Origin: Brachionus koreanus
Lineage: Eukaryota > Rotifera > Eurotatoria > Ploima > Brachionidae
Assembly (NCBI GenBank): GCA_016987375.1
Contig: PJRA01000314.1
Span: 159,387 to 223,386 of the forward strand
Length of the DNA stretch: 64,000 nt
Reading direction: 5' to 3'
Each line of letters starts with the position of its first letter. The stretch's first letter is position 1. Of this stretch, positions 55,376 to 64,000 are shown piece by piece. The position numbers and the translations under genes were made by a program. The notes under the pieces were generated by a model. The model was given only the letters and a program-made list of their open reading frames with translations. It was not told the DNA's origin and ran no database searches.

Positions 55376-57805
55376 CTAAACTGCTGGAATAATTCTATCG
55401 TTTTCATATCTTTTATAAGCTTCAATGACTATTTTATGATTTCTATCCTTTGCTGGACGCCAAGCCTTATCTCTTCGGATTAATGTTATCAATGGCTTAA
55501 AGAAAAAAATTAAGACAAAAATTACCAACAAAAAAAATTTACATTTTTAGTATAATATTTGGTATTTATAAAAATATAAATCATCCAACCGACAATACCG
55601 ACAAGTGATGAAGTGCTCAGACACTGACCGAAGACATGACTCCAATATGGAAATTTGTAGTATTCTGATTCGATGGGTCCTGAATCAACCCAAGAAAATA
55701 TAGTTAGCCCTATCAATAAAACTGGTGTAACAAATTTCCAACAAATTTTGAACCAAATGAACAAAGTTTCATGCAGCTTATGCATAAATACTGATTCCTT
55801 AGGAATCATTGTTGATACATCAATTTGGAAATAATTCGCTCCATAAACCCATCCGACTGAAACACACTCCAAAAGTGCAATAAGAAGTATGGCCCAATTA
55901 GCTGAATATTCATCAAGTAATTCGATCCAATATGTTCCAGTCTGACTGCATAAAATTAATCCAACTAAAAAATATAATAAACAAATAATTGCTAATGTAA
56001 GCGCTTTAATTTTGGAAGTTTTTTTTAATAATGGAAAAAAGTCTTCCAATGATGTGGTCAATGTTTCGACAGATGCCATCATTGTGCCCATACCCAAAGC
56101 CAACATCATCACAAAAAACATTATAGCCCATATAGGAGCACCTGCCAAAGTTGTCACTGCAAATGGGTAAACAACATACACCAATCCTTGACCAGATTGC
56201 ACTACCTTATCCATTTCAAGACCAGTTGTTTCAGATAAAGAGCCCATATAGGCAAACACAACCAACCCTGCTAGGATACAAGTCAAAAAGTTTGACAAGG
56301 ACAGTATGAGAGTATCTCTTAAAATATTATGGTGATACTTGTTATATGAACTCAAAGCTATTAGACCACCATATGATAAACTTAAGGTAAAAAACACCTT
56401 AATAAAATTTTTATTTAATAAGCAAATAAATTAATTTTTTCAAGTGTTTACTTGAACAGCTGCGTCCCTCCATACAGTTGAATCAGCAAGCTTGCTTATA
56501 TCTGGACTAATGTAGTAATATAAACCTTTTCCTGCACCTTCTAGCATCCAACCTCTAATTCCTAAAATAAATAGAACCAAGTATGGAAATAATGCTGTAA
56601 AATAAACTATTTTTCCAGATAGTTTAACTCCGCGAAATAATGTCAAAAAGCAAACAACCCAAGCCAAAAATAATGCTAAAACAAGTTCCCAAACAAGGTA
56701 TCCAGTTTTGTTCATGTCATCAGATTTATTCAGAATTTGTACACTAAAAATAAAAATTATCAATAAAAAATTAATTGCTGTGTTAAAAACTTATAAAATT
56801 TTAAAACAAAAAAGGTTAATTATTTTCTGTATCAGTAGAATTTAAAAATTGACTTCAATTTTTCTTTAAATTGTAAAAATCTGAAATTTTTCTTTATTTT
56901 TGTTGTTTTAAATTTTTTAATTGTTAACCAAAGAAAAATAAATATTTACTTCCAGAAATCTTGACTTGGATAAATTGGATTCCAATAGCCAACAGATTCT
57001 TTATTAGGTGAATCACAACTAATTCCAGGAAAATTCAGATAACACTGACCGTCATCAACGCATTTATAATAAACAGTATCATTCTTACAATCGAAAAAAG
57101 TGAAATTATCTTTAAAATTATCAACACAATCTTTAAAAAAAATTTATTTTTATTTTTTTTGTTTACTTAGCGCTAGTTTTACTTTTGGATGCCCATTTAG
57201 GATTGCATTTCTCCCATGGCAATGTGGTATTAAAAGAAAGAACAAGGTAGTACAAAGAATAAGCAATTATCATTATATAATATATATTGACATAGTTATT
57301 GATTAAATTCATTGATATGCCGACTCCTTTAAAAAGTGGAACCATTACCCATGACAAAACTGGTCCACGGCTGGTAAACTGACCTACAGACAATTCTAAG
57401 TACATTATAGGTACACCGATTAGAATCATAAAAATAAGAAATGGAATCAAAAAAGCACCGCCACCATTTTTATAACAAAGATAAGGAAATCTCCAAACTG
57501 CACCTAGTCCAACTGAGTAACTTAAAGCTGATAAGAAAAAATCTAGTTTTCCAGACCAATTTGCTCTTTCTTCATCATCATCATCATCTGTTGGCACATT
57601 TTCCTTAACAATTTCTTCTTTTATTTTATTTGTATCTAATGGATGTATTTTGGCTGAATTCTAAATTTTTTTTGCTCATTCTTTAAATTATTTAATTTTA
57701 TTTTAAATTTACTTTTGAATTTTTTCGACTAAAATTTTTTTTCTCTTCAATTTGATTAAGCTGAAATGAATTTTCTGATTTTTCAATGCGATCATGTTCG
57801 TCCAT
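55376..57805 (-). CDS. SLC6 neurotransmitter:sodium symporter, glycine-transporter-like
   Basis: A twelve-helix Na+/Cl- coupled transporter of the plasma membrane (family knowledge). Six exons: 57805-57713, 57660-57183, 57130-56950, 56743-56452, 56397-55543 and 55495-55376. All are in phase, giving 672 aa. TM1 is LSYSVGLGAVWRFPYLCYKN: Gly where monoamine transporters have Asp, so an amino-acid-type substrate. ELSVGQFTSRGP follows. The extracellular loop 2 Cys pair (WEKC, then SKNC) is formed across the exon 2/3 splice, with NxT sites. Later blocks are LFRGVKLSGKIVYFTALFPY, WRDAAVQVFFTLSLSYGGLI, SYNKYHHNILRD, GQGLVYVVYPFAV and LALGMGTMMASVETL. The last most resembles GlyT proteins. The usual TM1 Asn (GLGNVWRFP) is Ala, and the Asp of LGLD is Gly. 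Substrate is unproven. Confidence 0.92.
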
Positions 57806-59941
57806 CTCTGATTTTTATAAAAATTCTAAACTTAATAAGCATGATTTATTTGATCCAAGCTAATTTGTTTTGTTTCATTACTAGAATCCTATTTTTAAAT
57901 TTTAACTATTTTTAACTAGTTGCAAACTAAGATTTGCAAATAAACGAATTGTTTAAAATTATTAAAAGAAAACAAAAGCTCTCGTCTCAAAATTTCTTAT
58001 ATTATGTAATATAATTTAATCGGTAAAATACTTATCTGTAAAAATCAAAGCCAAATTAGTTTGGTTTAGAGTTAGTACAATAAACATCTAAAATAAAAAT
58101 ATCAAAGCAAATAAATTTAAGTTAAATTAAGATACTATATAAAACAACCTTTAATTTGATAAAAAAATAAGGTTTTTCTTTTGATAAATTCATATTCGTT
58201 TTAAACTTTAATTAAAATTTCTATTCAAAATAAGTAAATTATTTTAATACGCTTCTTTGGTTTTTTTTTAATTATTTTTAAAAATAGTTTTCGCTTTATA
58301 TTTCTAAAAAAGCAAAGCTAACAGTATTAAATGATTTTTAAATATAAAGAAAGCATTTTTTTAGAAGTCAACTGAACTGAAATAACATTTTAAAAGGATT
58401 TTTGGTTTTTTTTTATGCAGTGATAACAATGAATTTTCTAAATCAATATGATAAATTTAGTTTCCCTAAATGTTAAGTTTATTGTGATTATTTATTGAAT
58501 ATTTTGTACACAAAATTTGGTTTTACCACATAATAAACGCAGGAATCGTGATTATATATCTCATAAGCAGAAAACAATTTAATTTAAATTTAAATTTCTA
58601 CATTAATAATATATTGAGTTAGATAAAATTACTGAAAGCTAAGACTAAAAGCTTTTGAACTCAGTGCTAAAATTGGACCTAAAGTAAACTAGTTAGGCTT
58701 TGATTTTTACAGTGTTTTTGCAAATAAATTGGTTTTCTAAAATCTGTAACCCTAGCATAGAACAAAGTATTAAAAATCTTAAAACTTTTTTACTTAATTG
58801 TAAACTAGTTCTATAAATGATACAACTTAATTAATTGCATTGATCGTCAACGACTGATCTATCAAATCGCTGAAATTTTCAAATGAATCTAATTTCTTCT
58901 AAAATGATATAAAAGAACTAGCTTTTAACTTTACTTTTAACTTAAAAAAAAGCTTTACATTTTTCTGTATCGTATTTTATTTTAAAAATTTGAAAAATTT
59001 ATGGTTATGCTGTATGGTCTTAACAACTTTAAATAGTTTGATTGTGGGAACTAAGGTTTTAAAAAAAATATTTAAAAACCTAATTTAACCTAAAGCTTTA
59101 ACTGGGTCACTAATTTAAGCTATTTATTCTAAGATTCTTTCAACTAAATTTTGTTGTTGTTTTTTTGTTCAAAGGCCAAGAAAATCAAAAATTTAATCAT
59201 CTTATCATTCTATTACTACTAATTCGTTTAATAAAAAAAAATTATTTATATCAGCAATTTTACACATTTATAAGTCATCAATTTTTTTTTGAAAATCTCT
59301 ATCAACGATAAATTAAAATAAAAAAAATCTACTTAATAAAATAGAATATCAGCTTGACCTGAAACGAATAATAAAAAAAAGTCAAATTTTTTAATTTCTA
59401 TTTACATTTGTTTTGATGAAATATTTTGGAAAAATTTTTTTTTTTAAAGTGTAAATAAACCGAATTAATTTTTTTAAACAAACTCCCTGATTTCTAATTC
59501 AAGTGTTTTAGCCACAATGACAAATGTATTTTTTTTCTTACGATAATAAAAATGTCCTTGAATTATTCCAAAAATAATTTTCAACTTAAGAAATAAAAAT
59601 CACCAAAAAAATTTTTATTTATTCGAATTAGTTTTTATTTAACTTTAAAGATGGTTATAGCAATTCTATTCGTATCTCTTTGTTTTTTAATCTTTAAATA
59701 TTTTTCCAACTATCTAAGCTCACAAGTTTTTTTAAGAGATCATATTTACTTATTTTATTGATTTATCTCGGATTGTCACATGAATTAAAACAAAGATTTT
59801 AAAATAAAAAGTATGCTTTTATCTTAGAATATTACTAAAAAAATATTCGAACAAATAAGAAAAAAATTTTATTTTTACTGAAAATGAAAGCTAATTATTT
59901 AAATTTTAATCTCTATGTCTTAAAAAATAGAAAATAACATC
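57806..59941. other. intergenic, AT-rich
   Basis: Two kilobases upstream of the SLC6 gene, ending at the Gypsy LTR. No gene, RNA or repeat recognised. Confidence 0.5.
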
Positions 59942-60083
59942 TGTAATGAAGTGAAGAACTTTATTCTTCAAGTTTTATTCGATGTTTTTTATTATTTTAA
60001 AAAAAGAAAGAAAACAAGTTATTATATAGAATAAATAAATAATGAGCGAGGGGAAGATACATTAAGTTTTGCTCGGCATAACA
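59942..60083 (-). repeat. probable 3' LTR (142 bp)
   Basis: On the minus strand it starts TGTTATGCCGAGC just after the purine tract GGATGGGGGCG (about 60086-60096) and ends CTTCATTACA, giving TG...CA ends. An AATAAA signal lies inside. The 5' LTR is outside the window, so the length cannot be confirmed. Confidence 0.55.
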
Positions 60084-60193
60084 TACGCCCCCATCCGTAA
60101 GAAGATTGGGCCCTCATTCTCATTTAAGTTTAATAAGCTTGTGAAATATCCAAGCTAAAGTTTTAAGCTGTAGGCTCGTGAGCAAAATAAATA

Positions 60194-60604
60194 CTATTTG
60201 TATGTTAAGCGATCAATTGGACGCTTGATTCTAGTCGGGCGGTTGCTTCTTTGGTTAAAGGAGGTAAATGTTTCATGTTCACCTGGATAAGAAAGCTTAG
60301 GGTCTACTTCTACTAGCTGATCGCCTGAATCTGGTTGACTTTGATTCGCAATGCTTTCTTTCCATAGTTTACTGTTCTTTTTATTCTTTTGCTTTTTATA
60401 ACCTCTCTTGCGTAGTTCCTTTTTACCTTTTTTTGCTTGAGCAAGCTGAATCAATTCGGTATAATTTTCAGTTTGTTCAGTGGTAATAGGAGACAAACCA
60501 AAATATCTTTTCAACCTATTATGGTGTACTGTCCGAGCTTTAGCTTTCGGATTTCTTACTAATCGAACGTGGTAGTCTAGCTCGTTGAGTTTTTTAACGA
60601 TCAC
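60194..60604 (-). pseudogene. Gypsy Pol C-terminal tail, out of frame
   Basis: Reads VKKLNELDYHVRLVRNPKAK, then VHHNRLKRYFG, the usual chromodomain-like or GPY/F end of a Gypsy integrase, followed by a basic tail. It is in a different frame from the integrase, which ends at 60594. A small deletion near 60600 seems to have removed the GPY-type junction. Confidence 0.75.
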
Positions 60605-62240
60605 ACTTATTAGCTAATTTCTTGGACAGACCTGGTTTTATGGTTACTACATTTTTTAAGACTAAATCACCCTCTTTGTAATGGGTGGGTTTGATATTAC
60701 GGTTGTACAACAATTTGGTCTTCTCAAGTTTTAAGTCCGTATTTGTTCTGACCTTATTGAATACTTCAACCAAATGCTCTTTTAGTTGAAATAAATACCT
60801 ATCGACTTTTGACTGCTCAGGATTTGGGGGGTCTATCAATATTTCCTGAGTGTCGGAAATATCAAGTTCTTGCATTTGATTTTCTGTTATTACTAGATCA
60901 ATCGGGAGCTTTGGTTTTCGCCCGAACATGAGTTCAAATGGAGTATACCTAGTAGCTGAATGAACTGACACGTTGTAGGCGTAGGCAAGTTTGCTTAGCA
61001 ACTTGTCCCAGTTGTTCTGGTTATCGTCCACGAAGCAGGATATCATTGTTTTTAAAGTCCTGTTGAACCGTTCGGTGAGTCCATTGCATTCTGGGTGGTA
61101 TGGGCTAGTTTTTAGTTGATGGATATCTAACAATTCATAGAGTTTTTTCATTATTTCGGCTTGAAAATTGGTTCCTAAGTCTGTCAAGACGTTTGTAGAT
61201 AACCCGAATAGGAATATAAAGTACTGAAACTTCTCTATTATTGTCTCGGCCGTTTGGTCCATTAGTGCAAATAAAATTACAAACTTAGAAAAATGGCAAC
61301 ATATTACAAGAATATATTTGTTACCATCAGAAGAAATAGGTAGGGGGCCTACAATGTCCATGGTTATAAGCTGCATTGGTTGATCTGTCTTAATTGGTCT
61401 TAAAGCAGCTTTTGGGAGTTTGCTTGGACTCTTCGTTTTTTGGCAAACCTCACATTGCTTAATAAAATTTTCAATTAAATAGCCAAGTTTCGGTCTGAAG
61501 AAGCGATCGAACAATTTTTCTTTGGTCCTCTTTGTTCCAAGGTGTCCACTTAATACATTTGAGTGTACCAAATCAATTGCAAGGTTAATATTGTCGTAAG
61601 CTAGGACAAGTTTTGGTTTGCCAACATCTCCTTCCCCTGCAAAATAGAGTTTATCGTTTATAACGTGATAATCATTGACAGATCGAAAAAAAGATTTTTG
61701 GGTGTTTGTCAAATTGTTTTTTTCAATAGTTGAACAATCAATTGCATTACGCTTTACGTTTATCATCCACTGTATGTCTTTGTCGTTGCTTTGGTCTAAT
61801 AAATTGAGTGGTAGGTTGTCCCTAGATTCTTTATTCTGGTCCCTTATTACGTTAATGACAAGGTTCTCGTTTTCGTCATCTGAGACGGGTGGCTCTTCAA
61901 TTGACCATCGCGATAATGCATCTGCATTTGAGTGTTTTTTTCCGCTTCTATAAATTATTTTGAAGTCATAGTTACCTAATCTGATTAACCATCTAGCAAG
62001 TCGCGCATTTGGTTTTCTACAACTCATTAACCAAGAAAGCGGTTGGTGATCGACGTACACTTCAAAGAAACGACCATACAAATATTGGTGAAAGTACTCG
62101 ATTGCCAAGACGATTGCCAGGAGCTCTTTTTCAGTGGTGCTATAATTTTTCTGAGCTTTGTTTAATCCTCTACTAAAGTATGCAATTGGTTTTAAAACGC
62201 CATTTTGTACTTGGGATAAGACAGCTCCAACACCTGTATT
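60594..62240 (-). pseudogene. Gypsy Pol: RNase H and integrase part
   Basis: Same frame as the upstream Pol piece, separated only by TGA 62241-62243. RNase H: EYFHQYLYGRFFEVYVDHQP and the NADALSRW motif. Integrase: an HHCC-like zinc finger (SNVLSGHLGTKRT, CEVCQKTK), core with MDIVGPLPISSDGNKYI, LTDLGTNFQAEI and SPYHPECNGLTERFNRTLKT (D, D, E), then HSATRYTPFELMFGRKPKLP. The frame ends at 60594 by the frameshift. Confidence 0.9.
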
Positions 62241-63986
62241 TCATGCATCGGTGTCGAGTCTGAACATCAATCTTAAATCAGGCAGAGCCAAAAAGGAATC
62301 TGAAGTCAATATTGATCTCAACGTATTGAATGCTCTTTCACACTCTTCATTCCATTTAATAGATCCGTCTTTTTCACAACCATCTTTCGATGTTAAGAAG
62401 TATAGTGGGGCGGCTATGATGGAAAATAACTCAACAAATTTCCGATAGTATTGAGCGAGGCCTAGAAAAGACAGAACTTGAGTGAGATTTGTAGGACGTA
62501 CGTATCTATGTAATGCCTCAACTTTGGAGGGGTCAGGTTTGATATGACCATATGATATCACATGACCGAGAAATGTTACCTCTTCTTTAACCAATTCACA
62601 TTTTTTAAGTTTAATTTTCAAACCGTATTCTCGGAGTTTTTCAACCACTTTGTTCAGATGGGTGATATGGTCGGCTAGGGTAGATGAATGAATTAAGATG
62701 TCGTCCAGGAACACGCTCACATATCCGGTTTCGATACACTCTTTTAACACCATATTCATCATACGTTGGAAAGTTGCCGGAGCATTTGTCAAACCCATTG
62801 GCATCACGTTGTATTCAAATAACCCCCACTCACAAGAGAATGCAGTAAACTTTTTAGAAAATTCGTCTAATAAGATTTGAAAAAATCCTTGATATAGATC
62901 TAGCTTGGTGTACCAACTTGAATTTGCTAACAAGGCAAACATATCATCAGAATTCGGAAGAGGGTGCGCGTCCTTTATAGTTATGCTATTTAGCTTAGAA
63001 TAATCGACAGTAAATCTAATGGTACCGTCATGCTTAGCGACGAGAAGTACAGGTGAACTCCAAGGACTAGTACTTTTCTGTATAAGACCAGCCTTTAACA
63101 TCTCATCTAACATGTTTTTGAATTCAATCCTTTTACTATAAGGTACACGTCTTACTTTTTCACGTATTGGCGGATGGTTTGAGTCAATAAGTAAAATTTT
63201 GTGTCTTATTGGGCAAGACACATTGTGGGCCAATTCTAGTAGATTGTTGGCCGAAATTTCCAAGAGTTTAGATTTTACTGATTCAATTGTCCTTAAAACG
63301 TCGTCAACATTTTCTTTAATTGAATTAATCATGTATTTACAACCGGTGTTGAAAGTGTTTGAAATGTGCCAGCGAGGCTTCCCTTTTCTATCATTGCCGT
63401 TGGTTTTGGATATTAACTGATTTGAGATATCTTGAACAGTTTTTTGAATCAAGGAAGACATGTCTTTGAGTGTCCGGGAATATGGAAGTAAATCACGGCC
63501 AACAAGACAATCGACCAATAAATTTTTAACCACTAACAAGTGTGACACAACAGTGTCGTTTCCAATTTGGATCGTCACTTTACTAAGTCCTAGTATGTTT
63601 GTCATAACACCACCAGCTGAGTGAATTTCACGTTCAATATTGATCAAGTTAGGTTTCGGAGTTAATCGTTCGTAAACATCGTAGCTAAGTGCTGAAATGT
63701 CGGCACCCGTGTCTAAGTCAAATGCGACTATGTTATCATTTATTTTACATGCACCACGTATAGGGTCTGGTCGCTTGGTATGCACGTGGACTGGTGGTTT
63801 TGAAAACATTTGAAACAATTTTAAACCTATCATACCGATACTCTCGGAGTCTCTCCGTGTTCTGTTAGCTTGAGCAGGCTTTTCTTTTATAGAGTTTGAG
63901 TAAAATCTTGATCTGACACCATCTTTGATGCTTGATAATTGGTCGTCAATGAAAACATTATCAACACCATCTTCGATTGAGTCCAT
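62241..63986 (-). pseudogene. Gypsy Pol: protease and reverse transcriptase part
   Basis: About 580 codons that probably continue upstream of the window edge. Protease has FDLDTGADISALS. RT has VLLVAKHDGTIRFTVDYSKL, TKLDLYQGFFQI, VMPMGLTNAPATFQRMM and VFLDDILIHS (the xxDD box), then VTFLGHVIS and LSFLGLAQYYRKFV, and the start of RNase H (FRLDTDA). It ends at TGA 62241-62243 where the family has a serine codon, a one-base change. Confidence 0.92.
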
Positions 63987-64000
63987 CTTATTAATGTGAG

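Larger units (their letters stand above)
59942..64000 (-). mobile_element. Ty3/Gypsy LTR retrotransposon, 5' part outside window
   Basis: The minus strand carries, in order, protease, reverse transcriptase, RNase H and integrase (Gypsy order), then a polypurine-like tract GGATGGGGGCG and a probable 3' LTR. Gag and the 5' LTR lie beyond base 64000. One nonsense codon and one frameshift make this copy inactive. Confidence 0.95.

Noticed and set aside
61675..62880. Plus-strand frames opposite the Gypsy Pol
   Set aside because: Shadows of the Pol reading frame with no domain content.
1..64000. CRISPR array, prokaryotic operons, rRNA genes
   Set aside because: No regularly spaced direct repeats, no ribosome-binding-site-led gene clusters and no rRNA-like GC-rich conserved blocks were seen. 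The introns and genes are eukaryotic.

Overview
The window looks like nuclear DNA of a small metazoan. It is very AT-rich, most genes are split by short GT-AG introns (about 40 to 80 bases, with some of 0.3 to 4.4 kb), and the proteins are animal-type: TBC1D24, WDR47, a GPR158-type class C receptor, an IL-17-like cytokine, SLC6, SLC17 and SLC39 transporters. Base composition, intron size and protein divergence would fit a monogonont rotifer such as Brachionus, but that is inference. One 80-base run of N (34301-34380) marks an assembly gap.

Layout of host genes. 1-3987 (+): UTP4/cirhin, missing about its first eight residues. 5431-6153 (-): a secreted Cys-rich protein of a scattered family of unknown function, head to head with a tRNA-Asp (6305-6376, +). 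9066-13168 (+): TBC1D24/Skywalker in nine exons. 13169-17605: 4.4 kb with nothing recognisable. 17606-21917 (+): a GPR158/mGlyR-like receptor. 22607-23404 (+): a Rap GTPase. 25948-26469 (+): a probable IL-17-family cytokine. 27987-29670 (-): a leucine-rich-repeat protein. 31513-33836 (+): an SLC17 (sialin/VGLUT-type) transporter in 14 exons with two anomalies. 36458-37128 (-): TMCO1. 41915-49016 (-): WDR47 with a 4.4-kb intron. 52130-53944 (-): a LIV-1-type ZIP transporter. 55376-57805 (-): a glycine-transporter-like SLC6.

Mobile DNA fills much of the rest: a Ty3/Gypsy element running off the right edge (59942-64000, -); a LINE (37685-39918, -) with a 15-base target duplication inserted into a TIR element (37425-40207); further LINE pieces at 10.2, 24.5-25.4, 40.4-41.2, 45.9, 50.1-50.8 and 54.9 kb; a near-complete mariner-type element (44105-45387) with a separate end piece at 6.9 kb; Tc1, mariner and Merlin-like relics at 35.5, 51.0 and 30.7 kb; hAT-type non-autonomous elements at 34.0 and 45.6 kb; a TTAA-flanked MITE at 30.1 kb; and a foldback element at 27.1 kb.

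The host genes are not an operon. UTP4 serves ribosome biogenesis, TMCO1 the ER membrane, WDR47 microtubules and TBC1D24 synaptic vesicle traffic. A glycine-receptor-type GPCR and a glycine-transporter-like SLC6 occur in the same window, 33 kb apart, which is suggestive but may be chance. Exon borders were set by hand from GT-AG sites, reading-frame phase and remembered family alignments. No search was run.
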